From Deltaproteobacteria bacterium (GTDB taxonomy: Bacteria > Myxococcota > Kuafuiibacteriia > Kuafuiibacteriales > Kuafuiibacteriaceae), in assembly GCA_020632995.1 (NCBI GenBank), contig JACKEN010000018.1:39677-103676 (forward strand): a DNA stretch of 64,000 nt, in the 5' to 3' direction. Position numbers and translations under genes: made by a program. The notes below the pieces were generated by a model. That model was not told the origin of the DNA, did not search any database, and saw nothing but the letters and a program-made list of their open reading frames with translations. Below are positions 1-8,735 of the stretch, one piece after another (the stretch's first letter is position 1; every line of letters starts with the position of its first letter).

Positions 1-1068
1 GGCGCCCCCTGGGTGGGGGCGGCGCTCTGGCTGGCCTGGCTCCTGGCCCTCCTGCCCGGGGTCCGCGCGCTGATCGGCGCGCGCGACGCGGCGTGGCTGA
101 GGAGCCAGCCGGTGCCGGGGTGGTGGCTCTGGCTGAGCCAGGGCGCCCTCCTGTTCGCGGCCGAGGGGCCGTGGATCCTCCTGTGGGGCCGCGGCGAGGG
201 GCCGCTGGTCGGGGCAGCGGCAGGCCTCGTCGCCACCGCGCTGCACGCCGCCGCGGTGTCCCGGGCCCCGGGGCTCGGCCACCGGCTGGCCGCCCTCGCG
301 GCGGGGCTGGCCTGGCTCGCACCCGCCCCGTTCGCCCTGGGCGCGGGGGCGCTGGTCGCGCCGGTGGTGGTGCGCGCGGCCTGGCGCCACGCACACTCGG
401 CCTCCGCGCCGCTCCGCTCGGCCCGGCTCAGGGGCGGGGCGACCCTCGCGCTCGCCCAGCTCATCGGCCTGGCGTGGCTGCGCGCGCGCCGGGCCCGGCT
501 GGTGCGCTCGGGGCTGTGGGCGGCCCTCGGCGCGGGCATGAGCGTCCTCGGGGCGGTGAACAACCACCTCGGGCCCGAACGCGCGGTGGTGGTCTCGCTC
601 TCGGTGGGGGGCGCGTGCCTCGTCCTGGCCCTGGCCGGCCTCGCTCGGGACACCCTCGCGGCCGAGGCGGACCTCGCCTGGCTCACCGCGTCCTCCGGGG
701 TCGCCCCCCGGGTCCGGGTGGGCGCAAGCCTGCTTGCCATGCTCGCGGCCGGCCTCGGCCTCGGGGTGCTCCACGCCGCGGTGGTCGGCCCCCTGTGCCT
801 GCCCGGCGTCGCGCCGATCGCCCGCCTGCTCGGGCTCTGGGCGGGTTGGGGCGCCGGCCTCGCCGCGTTCGTCTACCTGGGGCTGCGCTCGGTCGAGGCG
901 CGCGCGCCGGCGGGCAAGAGCCGCGCGTTCTGGATCATCGGGCCGGGGGTGCTCGCCTCGATCCTAGCGCCCTCGCTCGCGGGGGAGGCGGCGGTGGGCT
1001 GGGCCCTGGCCGGCGCCACCGCGCTCTGCCCGGCGGTGCTCCTCGGCCGCCGTCGGGGGCGCGGGTGA
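1..1068 (+). CDS. Integral membrane protein, probable ABC transporter permease (5' end may lie outside the window)
   Basis: The protein is almost entirely hydrophobic, with about eight to ten Ala/Leu/Val-rich membrane segments and short Arg-rich loops. The frame is open to the first base, so the true start may lie upstream; the first in-window start is GTG at 13. The stop overlaps the GTG start of an ABC ATPase at 1065 (GTGA overlap), so the two are translationally coupled. That coupling is the main reason to call it the membrane partner of an ABC exporter. I see no family motif and cannot name a substrate. A dyad GCAAG-N4-CTTGC lies inside it at 724-737. Confidence 0.6.
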   Translation, partial: GAPWVGAALWLAWLLALLPGVRALIGARDAAWLRSQPVPGWWLWLSQGALLFAAEGPWILLWGRGEGPLVGAAAGLVATALHAAAVSRAPGLGHRLAALAAGLAWLAPAPFALGAGALVAPVVVRAAWRHAHSASAPLRSARLRGGATLALAQLIGLAWLRARRARLVRSGLWAALGAGMSVLGAVNNHLGPERAVVVSLSVGGACLVLALAGLARDTLAAEADLAWLTASSGVAPRVRVGASLLAMLAAGLGLGVLHAAVVGPLCLPGVAPIARLLGLWAGWGAGLAAFVYLGLRSVEARAPAGKSRAFWIIGPGVLASILAPSLAGEAAVGWALAGATALCPAVLLGRRRGRG

Positions 1069-1718
1069 GGGTCGCGCGGCTGCGGGTGGAGGGGGTCTCG
1101 AAGCGCTTCGGCGCCCGCGAGGTGCTCGACGCGGTCTCGCTCGACCTGCTGGGGCCCGCGGCCTGGGCCCTGTTGGGGCCGAACGGGGCGGGCAAGTCCA
1201 CCCTCCTGCAGGTGCTCGCCGGCCTGGTGCCGGCGGACGCCGGGCAGGCGTGGCTGGACGACGCGCCGCTCCTCGACGGCCCGCCCGAGGTGCGGCGGGC
1301 GGTCGGCTACGTGCCGGAGTCCACCGAGCTGTTGCCGTACCTCACGGTGGCGGAGGTGGTCCGGGTGGCGGCCACCCTGCGGGGGGCAGGTGAGCCTGCG
1401 CCCGAGCTGCTCGAGCGCCTGGGCGTGCAAGACTTCCTGCATCAGCGGATCGCCAGCCTCTCCCTCGGTCAGCGCCGCCGCGGGCTCATCCTGGCCGGGT
1501 TGGTGGGCGACCCGGGGCTCCTCCTCCTCGACGAGCCGACCAACGGCCTGGATCCGCCCGCGGTCGAGATGCTGGGGCGCCTGATCCGGGATCTGGTCGC
1601 AGAGGGGCGGATGGTGCTCTTCGTGACCCACGACCTGGGCCTGGTGGAGGCGGCGGGGGCGGAGGTGCTGCGGCTCGAGGCGGGGGTGCTCCGCGCCCCA
1701 TTGAGCTCACACGGATAG
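1065..1718 (+). CDS. ABC transporter ATP-binding protein
   Basis: This 217-residue nucleotide-binding domain should power the membrane protein encoded just upstream. It shows Walker A (GPNGAGKST) near residue 40, the signature LSLGQRRR, Walker B (LLLLDEPTNGLD) and the switch histidine in VTHD. The GTG start at 1065 overlaps the upstream stop. The frame is open far upstream but resembles no protein there, and the ABC fold begins right at this GTG (RVARLRVEGVSKRFG). The short length fits drug/bacteriocin-type or CcmA-like exporters. The substrate cannot be read from the sequence. Three iterated dyads lie within or just after it (1386, 1427, 1727). Confidence 0.9.
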   Translation: MRVARLRVEGVSKRFGAREVLDAVSLDLLGPAAWALLGPNGAGKSTLLQVLAGLVPADAGQAWLDDAPLLDGPPEVRRAVGYVPESTELLPYLTVAEVVRVAATLRGAGEPAPELLERLGVQDFLHQRIASLSLGQRRRGLILAGLVGDPGLLLLDEPTNGLDPPAVEMLGRLIRDLVAEGRMVLFVTHDLGLVEAAGAEVLRLEAGVLRAPLSSHG

Positions 1719-1726
1719 GGCGAACC

Positions 1727-1740
1727 GCAGGTCGACTTGC
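1727..1740. repeat. Intergenic copy of the iterated 14-bp dyad GCAR-N6-YTGC
   Basis: GCAGGTCGACTTGC lies 8 bp after the ABC ATPase stop, extended to an 18-bp near-palindrome by flanking CC/GG. It is one of the few copies outside a coding frame, so codon constraint cannot explain it. See the finding on the window-wide motif. Confidence 0.7.
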
Positions 1741-1791
1741 GGTGGTCGTCGGGATGGTCGTCGACTGCGGGTTGCGGCATGCTCGCCTGGC

Positions 1792-2514
1792 ATGAGCGAC
1801 CGAAGGGTGCTGATCACGGGAGCGTCTCGTGGGATCGGGTTGGAGCTGGTGAAACAGCACCTGGCGTCGGGCGACCGGGTGGTGGCGAGCTGCCGCAGTC
1901 GCGACAAGGCGACGGCGCTGTCGGCGCTCGCCGAGAGCAGCGGGGCGCGGCTCAACGTCGTCGCGCTCGACGTCGGCGACCCTGCCTCCATCGCCCGCGC
2001 CGCTGACGAGGTTGAGGCCAGCTGCGGCGCCCTCGATCTGCTGTGGTCCAACGCCGGGATCTATCCGGGTTCGCCGGGCACCGAGGTGCAGGAGCAGCCC
2101 TTCGGTGAGCTCACGATGGAGGAGGGGCTGGAGGTGCTCCGGGTCAACGCGGTCGGCGCGTTGATGGTCGCCCAGGCCTTCTGGCCCATGCTGACGCGCG
2201 GGCGGGACCCCAAGCTCGCGGTGGTGTCCTCCGGCTACGGCTCGGTGGGCGACAACCACGGGACCCCGTTCTGGTACGGCGCCTCCAAGGCCGCGCTCAA
2301 CATGCTGCACCGCTCCCTCGCCTTCGACCCGGCTGGCCGGGGCGTGGTGGTCCTGCTGCTCTCCCCGGGGTGGACCGCCACGGACATGGGCGGGCCCCGC
2401 GCGCCCGACCCCCTCGTGCCGGTGGTGGAGGGCCTCCGCCAGGTCGTCGAGCGCGCCACCGCAGTCGACACCGGCGCGTTCCTCGACTGGCGTGGTGAGG
2501 CGGTGCCCTTCTGA
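1792..2514 (+). CDS. Short-chain dehydrogenase/reductase (SDR) family oxidoreductase
   Basis: This 240-residue protein has the classical SDR layout: a nucleotide-binding glycine motif GASRGIGLEL at the N-terminus, the structural motif NAG (SNAGIYPG) near residue 87, a serine in VVSSGYGS, and the active-site pair in FWYGASK. It should reduce or oxidise a small carbonyl/alcohol substrate with NAD(P)(H) in the cytoplasm. The substrate is not predictable. The ATG at 1792 follows a 70-bp gap after the ABC gene. The gene converges on the minus-strand gene that ends at 2525, leaving only 10 bp between stops. Confidence 0.92.
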   Translation: MSDRRVLITGASRGIGLELVKQHLASGDRVVASCRSRDKATALSALAESSGARLNVVALDVGDPASIARAADEVEASCGALDLLWSNAGIYPGSPGTEVQEQPFGELTMEEGLEVLRVNAVGALMVAQAFWPMLTRGRDPKLAVVSSGYGSVGDNHGTPFWYGASKAALNMLHRSLAFDPAGRGVVVLLLSPGWTATDMGGPRAPDPLVPVVEGLRQVVERATAVDTGAFLDWRGEAVPF

Positions 2515-2524
2515 CGCAGTGGCC

Positions 2525-3010
2525 TCAGCCCGCCTTCGCCGGCCGCACCGGCAGGTAGAGCTGCGCCTTGGCGCTCGCCGCGTCCGAGACGTCGGTGGGG
2601 CCGGTGGTGTGGATCTCCCACGGCGGCCCCGCCGGCTCCAGGCCCTGCTCGCGGGCCCAGCGCGCCAGCTCGCGGTGGGCCTTGTCGAGGTCGCGGTAGG
2701 CGCCGGTGTACAGCGCCCGGGCCACCCGCCCGCCGGGGAGGCGCTCGACCCGGGGCTCGCCCTCTGCGCCCGCGGCGAAGCGCGAGGGGTCGGGGACGCA
2801 CGTCCCGGCCAACACCTCGATCTGCTCGGGGGTGCGGCGCAGCCGGCGCACCACCGGCGCCCCCGCGCCGGCCCCCGCGGCCAGGGCGAGGTTCGTGACC
2901 CGGGCGAGGGCCTCGCCGAGGGCGGCGCCCAGGCCCTCGAGGGTCGCGGTCACCCGCACCGTCAAGATGGGTTGCGGGGGGACGTCCATCAGCTCCACGG
3001 AAGTCAGCAT
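2525..3010 (-). CDS. GyrI-like / AraC effector-binding domain protein
   Basis: This 161-residue protein resembles stand-alone GyrI-like small-molecule-binding domains (also the ligand domain of AraC and BmrR regulators). It has two beta-alpha-beta halves with RALYTGAYRDLDKAHRELARWA and a C-terminal PWEIHTTGPTDV segment, the usual W-E-x-Y/H strand of the fold. I chose the ATG at 3010 (MLTSVELMDVPP) because homologues start with this strand; the in-frame upstream extension overlaps the neighbouring gene. Only 7 bp separate it from the stop of the large lipoprotein gene at 3018, so they are probably co-transcribed. No DNA-binding part is present. Confidence 0.8.
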   Translation of the reverse strand: MLTSVELMDVPPQPILTVRVTATLEGLGAALGEALARVTNLALAAGAGAGAPVVRRLRRTPEQIEVLAGTCVPDPSRFAAGAEGEPRVERLPGGRVARALYTGAYRDLDKAHRELARWAREQGLEPAGPPWEIHTTGPTDVSDAASAKAQLYLPVRPAKAG

Positions 3011-3017
3011 CGTTGCC

Positions 3018-5924
3018 TCACAGGCTGAGCGCGAGGAGCGCCAGCATCCGGCGCACCAGCGGGTCGGCCACCGCGGCCGAGTCGTGCAGGGTGGTGTAGA
3101 GCACGGCGCCGGTCGTGGCACCAGGGCGGTAGCGGATCACCACCGGGGCCAGGCCCTGCCCGAGGCCCGTGGTGGGGCCCACCGCGAGGACCTCGGCCCC
3201 CGGGCCGGCCGCCTCCACCACCGCGTAGTCGCCGTCGAGGGCCACCGGCAAGCGGCCTTGCGACAGCCCCAGGAGGAGCTCGGGGGCGAGGAGCTGGGCC
3301 GAGAACTCGAGGACCCGCCCCACCTCTGCCGCGTCCTGGGTGGCGTCGTCCCCCGCGAGGGCGAGAGCCTCGGGGAAGGCCGCCTCCACCAGGTCGTAGG
3401 CCAGGTCGGACACGTAGACGCTCCCGCCCGCGAACACGAAGCGCCGCAGGTTCTCGGCCACCTCCGGATCTCGGGCGTCGTGAGCGCCGCAGTTGATGAA
3501 GAGCAGGTCGACGCGGTCGGCGAGGTCCGGATCGAGGAGCACCTGCGCGGTGTTGGTGACCCCGGGGACCGAGACGTGGTTGATCCCGACCGAGGCGAGC
3601 ACGTCCTCGACGTGATCGAAGGCCCCGAGCACCACCGCCACCCGGGACGGCTCCGGGGGCGCAAGGCAGGTTGCGACGGGGAGGGCGGAGGTGCGCCCCG
3701 CGCTCACCGTGAGCGCGGTCTCGGCGGTGTAGTGCCCGCGGCGAACGCTCACCCGGGCGAGGCCGGGGGCGAGGCAGGCGCTGAGGAAGCGCCCGCCCTC
3801 GTCGACCCGGCTGGTGGTGCGCTGGCCGTCCGCGCCCACCACCGTCACCTCCGCCCCCATCGCGGGGCCGAGGCCGGCGGGGAGGCAGATCTCCCCCGTG
3901 ACGCGGGCGCAGTCCGTGGTCACCGCCTGGCCGGTCACCGGCACCCGCACCGCGGCGGGCAGCAGGTTGGAGCGCAAGGTGACCTGCGCCTGTAGGGTGC
4001 CCGGCTCGGTGGGGGTCCAGCGCAGCCGCACCTGGGTCGCCTCGCCCGGCCGCAGGTTGAAGGGGAGGGGGGGCGCGAGCACCTGCAGGCCGGCCGCCGC
4101 GCCCAGCACCGAGACGTCGGCGAGGGTGTGGGGCTGCTCCCCGGTGTTGTGGACGTGGACGGTGCGCTCCTGGCTCGACCCCACCGGCCGCGTGTCGAAG
4201 GCCACCGCGCTCGGGAACACCACCAGGTCGCTCTCCGCCGCGACACCCTGGAGCGGGGCCTCCAGGGCCCCCAGGGCGTCGTGGGGGACGTCCACCCGGA
4301 ACACCGCCTGGTGGCCGTCCTCCGAGGACGGCGCGGTGGGGGCGTAGCGGATCCGGAAGCTGCGCGTCTGGCCGGGGCCGAGCACCCCGCTGCGGGGCGG
4401 CGCGGCCTCGAAGCTGAAGCTCGGGTCTCCTGCCAGGCGCGGGTCGAACCACGCGCAGGCGGCGTCGGTGCCCGCCTGGAGGGTGACGTCGGCCGACAGC
4501 TGGCTCCCCACCCGGACCAGCCCGAAGCTCGCCGCCTCGGGGCTGAGCCGCGCGGTGCAGTGCCCGGCGGGGAGGCCCACCCCCTCCAGCACCACGTCCA
4601 GCCGCGGCTGGTCCGCGTCGTCGCTCAGGATGTGCAGGAGGGCCTGCGTGTCGCCGAGGGCGGCGGGGGTGAAGAGCAGGTGCAATTCAGCCTGCGCGCC
4701 GGGCTCGAGCCGCGCGGGCAGGGTCGAGCCGAGGGCGAAGCCGGCGTCCTGGAGCGCGAGCTGGGCGCCGGTCAGGGTGAGGGGCGCGGTCCCCGCGTTC
4801 AGCACCGTCAAGCTCCGGAGCTGGGGGGCGCCGCCCACCACCGCGCCGCCGAAGTAGAGCAGGGTCGTCGAGACGCGCACGTCGGGCCCGCCGCCCTGGC
4901 CGCTGAGGGCCACGCTGGTCTGGGTGAGGCCCACGTCGCCCTCGAGCACCTCCCAGGTGAGCTGGGCCGACCGCTGGACCGCGTCCTGGGGTTGGAAGGT
5001 CACCGAGAGCCCGAGCTCCGCCCCCGCGGCCAGGGTGAGCGGGAGCACCGGCGGGTCGGCAAAGAAGGGCCCGACCTCGGGATCCACCACCGCGGACTGG
5101 AGCACGATCGCCTCGCTCGAGATGTTGCTGCAGGAGAGCCTGCGGCTCACCGCGGAGCCGACGTTGACGGCGCCGAACGCGAGCGCGCCCGGAGTGCACA
5201 CCAGGGAGGCGGGCACCCCCTCGCCCGACAGCTGCACGATGCGCTGGCAGCCGAGGCACGCCCCCTCGACCAGCAGGCGCGCTCGGGCTGCTCCCGGCGC
5301 GTCGGGGGCGAAGGTCACCGGGAGCTCGGCCGAGGCCCCCGAGGCGAGGGTGAGGGCGCGGGTGGGCAGCAGGGCCGAGAAGCCGGGGGTGCTCCCCTCG
5401 AGGGTGGCGGTGAAGGCGACCGGCTCCGGGTTGTGGCTGGTGATCCGCAGGACGGTGGTCCGGGTGTGCCCCACCCGCACCGAGCCGAAGGCCACCGGAT
5501 CCGGCGTGACCTGGAGGGCCTCGGGCGCCACCGAGGCGGTGACCACCAGGATCCGCTGGGGGGTGGCGGCGCTGTCGGTGTCGATGGTGACGGTGGCCAC
5601 GAGGGGCCCGGCCACCATGGGCTGCACGGTGAGGGCGAGGGGGCGGGTCTCGCCGCTGCCCAGGGTCGCCGCGGTGGTCGAGAGGCTCAGGGCGTCGTCG
5701 CTGGTGGCCGCGCGCCAGCGCAGCCCCGCGTTGCCCACGTTTGTGAGCGCCACGGTGCGGGTGGTGGCCTGCCCGAGCGGCAGGACGCCCAGGTCGACCA
5801 CCCCGGGCTGCAGCTCCAGCGCCCCGGCCACGGACTTCACGTCGGCGCCCGGGCAGCCCGCCGCCCCCGCGGCCAGGGCGAGGCACGCCGCCCAGCTGCA
5901 CCTCGGACCGCGCACGGGCCCCAT
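3018..5924 (-). CDS. Large choice-of-anchor D (ASH/HYDIN-like) repeat lipoprotein
   Basis: The 968-residue protein starts with a lipoprotein-type signal (Arg-rich n-region, Ala-rich core, Cys near residue 24). It continues with about six or seven ~100-residue Ig-like ASH repeats, recognised by recurring phrases such as VDLGVLPLGQ, VAFGSVRVGHT, LAFGAVNVGS, ASFGLVRVGSQ and VAFDTRPVGSS. After these comes a carboxypeptidase-regulatory-like beta domain (residues ~695-770), then a C-terminal region with FINCGAHD and FVFAGGSVYVSD that looks like a glutamine-amidotransferase-like fold. It should sit at the cell surface or in the periplasm as a scaffold; no catalytic triad is evident. I chose ATG 5924 because the 38 upstream residues in frame are not signal-like. 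Confidence 0.85.
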   Translation of the reverse strand: MGPVRGPRCSWAACLALAAGAAGCPGADVKSVAGALELQPGVVDLGVLPLGQATTRTVALTNVGNAGLRWRAATSDDALSLSTTAATLGSGETRPLALTVQPMVAGPLVATVTIDTDSAATPQRILVVTASVAPEALQVTPDPVAFGSVRVGHTRTTVLRITSHNPEPVAFTATLEGSTPGFSALLPTRALTLASGASAELPVTFAPDAPGAARARLLVEGACLGCQRIVQLSGEGVPASLVCTPGALAFGAVNVGSAVSRRLSCSNISSEAIVLQSAVVDPEVGPFFADPPVLPLTLAAGAELGLSVTFQPQDAVQRSAQLTWEVLEGDVGLTQTSVALSGQGGGPDVRVSTTLLYFGGAVVGGAPQLRSLTVLNAGTAPLTLTGAQLALQDAGFALGSTLPARLEPGAQAELHLLFTPAALGDTQALLHILSDDADQPRLDVVLEGVGLPAGHCTARLSPEAASFGLVRVGSQLSADVTLQAGTDAACAWFDPRLAGDPSFSFEAAPPRSGVLGPGQTRSFRIRYAPTAPSSEDGHQAVFRVDVPHDALGALEAPLQGVAAESDLVVFPSAVAFDTRPVGSSQERTVHVHNTGEQPHTLADVSVLGAAAGLQVLAPPLPFNLRPGEATQVRLRWTPTEPGTLQAQVTLRSNLLPAAVRVPVTGQAVTTDCARVTGEICLPAGLGPAMGAEVTVVGADGQRTTSRVDEGGRFLSACLAPGLARVSVRRGHYTAETALTVSAGRTSALPVATCLAPPEPSRVAVVLGAFDHVEDVLASVGINHVSVPGVTNTAQVLLDPDLADRVDLLFINCGAHDARDPEVAENLRRFVFAGGSVYVSDLAYDLVEAAFPEALALAGDDATQDAAEVGRVLEFSAQLLAPELLLGLSQGRLPVALDGDYAVVEAAGPGAEVLAVGPTTGLGQGLAPVVIRYRPGATTGAVLYTTLHDSAAVADPLVRRMLALLALSL

Positions 5925-5969
5925 CGTACCAGACCCGGGCGCGCTTGGCGGGGGTCGACCGGGGGTGTG

Positions 5970-5990
5970 CCGGTTCCGCTGAAGAACCGG
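5970..5990. promoter_or_regulatory. Dyad in the divergent promoter region (possible operator)
   Basis: CCGGTTC, a 7-base loop, and GAACCGG form a perfect 7-bp inverted repeat. It lies midway in the 91-bp gap between the divergent lipoprotein gene (start 5924) and the plus-strand gene starting at 6016. The position suits a shared operator or a leader hairpin; no protein can be assigned. Confidence 0.3.
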
Positions 5991-6015
5991 TCGCGGTCCG
6001 CCGAACGGAGCAGAC

Positions 6016-7017
6016 GTGAGCGTCCCCTCCAACTCCATGACCTACTACCTCAAGGGTGGGGAGATCGTGGAGGCGCGCGTGACCTCCGACCCCGCGGACG
6101 TGGCGGTGGCGAAGCTCCGCTGGCTCGGGGTCCAGGTCTACAAGGGTGGCGACGGCGGGGTGATGGGGCAGATCCGGATCCAGCCCCTGCGCTACGCCCC
6201 CCTGCCTGGGGTCCGCCTCGAGGTCCACAACCGCTTCCGGGTCTTGGACGGCCACCGCCTCCAGGTGCTGGCCCCGTCGCCCCTTTCGCGGTGTCGGCCG
6301 GTCCCGTTCCTGGACCTGCAGTCCCACGAGCAGCTCGAACACGCCCTCGAGCGCAGCTGGCAGGAGGTCGTGGCGGAGGCCACCCAGGCCCTCACCTACG
6401 CGGCCGCGCTGGCCAAGGATGCCCACCTCCTGATGGAGCCCTGGCGGATCGAGGGCACGGTGCGGGTGGGGCAGGACGACGTCCGGCTCCTCTTCTCGGC
6501 CCGTGGCGATCGGGCCTGCGTGTGCGGGCTCAACGGCCGCGCGCTGGTCCGGCAACCGAGCAACGCCCGCATCATCCTGCCGGTCCGCACCACCGCGCCC
6601 CGTGAGGAGCAGGTGGGCCTGTGGCGCTCCGCCATCGAGCAGGCCCGGGTGTGCGTGGGGCCGGAGCCCGAGGCGGTGCCGGAGCAGGCCGAGCTGAGCC
6701 TGGACCTGGCCTCACAGGACCTCGAGTCCTCCTACGGGCCCCGCGTGGTGCCCCAGCCCGCGGCCGTCCCGCCCCGCGCGCCCCCCGCGCAGACGGTGCC
6801 GACCCAGGTGGCCTCGGTGGCCCGGATGGCGCCGATCCCCCGGAGCGCGCCGCCCGCCCCCCTGCCCCAGGCGATCCCGAAGGCGCCGCGCTTCGCCCCG
6901 CCGCCCCGCCCGCCTCAGTCCGCCTTCCCTCCGGTCGACCTCGCCCGGGAGGACAGCCTGGACATCCTCTCACTCGACCTGTCCGGTGACCTGAGCTCCG
7001 GCGACCTGCCCGACTGA
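6016..7017 (+). CDS. Conserved-looking protein of unknown function with Pro/Ala-rich tail
   Basis: The 333-residue product has no signal peptide. Residues 1 to ~225 look like a folded alpha/beta domain (YYLKGGEIVEARV, then PWRIEGTVRVGQDDVRLLFSA). Residues ~240-310 are a disordered Pro/Ala/Gln-rich linker, and the end is acidic and serine-rich (EDSLDILSLDLSGDLSSGDL). Such tails often serve as recruitment peptides, but that is only inference. The GTG at 6016 is the furthest start; an ATG at 6037 (MTYYLKGG) is an alternative. I do not recognise the family. Confidence 0.7.
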   Translation: MSVPSNSMTYYLKGGEIVEARVTSDPADVAVAKLRWLGVQVYKGGDGGVMGQIRIQPLRYAPLPGVRLEVHNRFRVLDGHRLQVLAPSPLSRCRPVPFLDLQSHEQLEHALERSWQEVVAEATQALTYAAALAKDAHLLMEPWRIEGTVRVGQDDVRLLFSARGDRACVCGLNGRALVRQPSNARIILPVRTTAPREEQVGLWRSAIEQARVCVGPEPEAVPEQAELSLDLASQDLESSYGPRVVPQPAAVPPRAPPAQTVPTQVASVARMAPIPRSAPPAPLPQAIPKAPRFAPPPRPPQSAFPPVDLAREDSLDILSLDLSGDLSSGDLPD

Positions 7018-7024
7018 CGCGGCG

Positions 7025-8653
7025 TCATAGGGACACCGCCGCCCCCGCGATGAGCTGGTAGCCGAGCGGGACGTCGCCGAAGTACGGCCCGGGCACCAGG
7101 AGCGCGCCGTCGACCAGGACGAGGAGCCACTCGGTGGCCACGTAGTCGGCGCTGAGGTCGACCTCCACCCCCTCGAAGTTTGCGCCCGCCGCGTTGCCGA
7201 CGAGGGACCCCATGGCCGCGACGACCCCCCGCACTCGCAGCGCCTCCCCGAAGAACAGCTCTGCCCCGAGCCCGCCGCTCACCAGGCCCGCCGCGTCCGG
7301 GGCGAGGGCGGTGACCACGGGTGAGGACACCATGCTCGCCGCGCCGCCGTTGAAGAACAGGCTGGTGTGGGGGAGGAACGGGGCCAGGCTCACGAACGCG
7401 CCGTAGCGCTGCGTGCCCTGGGAGAGGTTGCCCAGGCCCTCGTCGCCCGACAGGGCGAGGACGAAGGCGTCCAGGCGGAGGTCGTCGGTGAGCCAGACGC
7501 GCCCGGTGGCCTGGGCCAGCCAGGCGCCCAGCTGTACCCGCCCCGACGGATCGAGCACGTCGGTGAGGGCGGCGGCGGCGCGTTCGGCGATGATGCGGGT
7601 GAGGGGTCCGGCGTCCGCCTGCACCTCGGCCTGTCGCGCCTCGGCCGCCTGGCGGAGGGTCCCGTTGGCGTGCAGCTGGGCTTGCACCGCGCCGAAGCCG
7701 TACAGGAACAGCGCGGTGGCCTGCCACCGGGCCCCGCCGGCCTCGGCCGAGATCCCCGTCCAGCCCAGGGTGCCGCGGGTCTCGGCGTCGTACGCGAAGG
7801 TGCCGTCGTTGGTGCCGATCACCAGCGCGTCCCGGACGCACGCCACCAGCTCGCCGAGCTCCCGGCGGCCCACGTCGTCGGAGGGGTCGCAGACCACGCC
7901 CTCCGGCGGGAGGTTGCGGGCGGCGAAGGCGGCCTCGATGCGCGCCGCGCGGCCCCGGGTGCCCGCGTCGGCCACCACCGGGCCGAGGCCGCCGCGGTCC
8001 AGGTAGGCGGCGCCGTGCAAGCGAACCTGCGTCCGCCGCGAGAAGCGGTAGGCCAGCTCGGTGGTGAACAGGGGGCTGGTGAAGGTGCCCTTCACCAGCT
8101 CTCCGCTCGGAAAGAGGGCTTGCGCGCGGAGCTGCCAGGGGTGGCTCGGCCAGGCGAGGCCGAGGTCCACGTCGATGAGGAGGCCGAGGGCGTAGGCCGA
8201 GAACAGGGCGCCCTCGCCCACGCGGGTGCGCATCTTCCCCAGGCGCGCCAGCACCACCCCGGTCTCGCCCAGCTGGAGCTCGGCGTAGACCGGGCCGAGG
8301 AGCAGGGTGCGTTGCACTTGGTCCCCGACCGGGCGGCCGTCCAGCCGGGTGCCGTCGTTGGCCAGCTCCAACAGGCCGGTGTCCAGCTCGGCCACCAGGG
8401 TCAGGCCGTCGGTCGGGCGGCCTCGCACCCCGCCCCGCAGGCGGAGCTGGGCGGCCCAGCGGTCGGTGACGGTGTCGTCCGCCACCCCCGGGTAGCGGAG
8501 CTGGGACAGGAACACCGACCTCGGCACCGACTGCCCGAAGAAGCGCTGGTCCGAGGCGGCGGACCACGTCTGGGCCCGGGCCGCCGCAGGGCAGGCGGCG
8601 AGGGCCGCGGCCACGAGGAGCACCCCGCGGGCCCGGGACCAGGAGGATCGCAC
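7025..8653 (-). CDS. Predicted secreted beta-rich outer-membrane protein, unknown function
   Basis: The 542-residue protein begins with a clear Sec signal (Arg-rich start, LLVAAALAACPAAARA, cut before QTWSA). The remainder has alternating hydrophobic beta-strand patterns (LTLVAELDTGLLEL, QLRAQALF, TTELAYRFSRRTQVRLHGAAYL) and ends near GYQLIAGAAVSL, consistent with a beta-barrel. It is similar in style to myxobacterial porin-like proteins but has no motif I can name. The GTG at 8653 gives the signal peptide. It is divergent from the metallopeptidase gene (82-bp gap) and converges on the upstream unknown gene with 7 bp between stops. Confidence 0.75.
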   Translation of the reverse strand: MRSSWSRARGVLLVAAALAACPAAARAQTWSAASDQRFFGQSVPRSVFLSQLRYPGVADDTVTDRWAAQLRLRGGVRGRPTDGLTLVAELDTGLLELANDGTRLDGRPVGDQVQRTLLLGPVYAELQLGETGVVLARLGKMRTRVGEGALFSAYALGLLIDVDLGLAWPSHPWQLRAQALFPSGELVKGTFTSPLFTTELAYRFSRRTQVRLHGAAYLDRGGLGPVVADAGTRGRAARIEAAFAARNLPPEGVVCDPSDDVGRRELGELVACVRDALVIGTNDGTFAYDAETRGTLGWTGISAEAGGARWQATALFLYGFGAVQAQLHANGTLRQAAEARQAEVQADAGPLTRIIAERAAAALTDVLDPSGRVQLGAWLAQATGRVWLTDDLRLDAFVLALSGDEGLGNLSQGTQRYGAFVSLAPFLPHTSLFFNGGAASMVSSPVVTALAPDAAGLVSGGLGAELFFGEALRVRGVVAAMGSLVGNAAGANFEGVEVDLSADYVATEWLLVLVDGALLVPGPYFGDVPLGYQLIAGAAVSL

Positions 8654-8735
8654 GTGGGCAGGTTAACCGCTTTACGCGGCGCGGACAGGTCCGCTACGCC
8701 ACTGTGACCCGGCGCAATGCGGGGCCCCACTGCCC

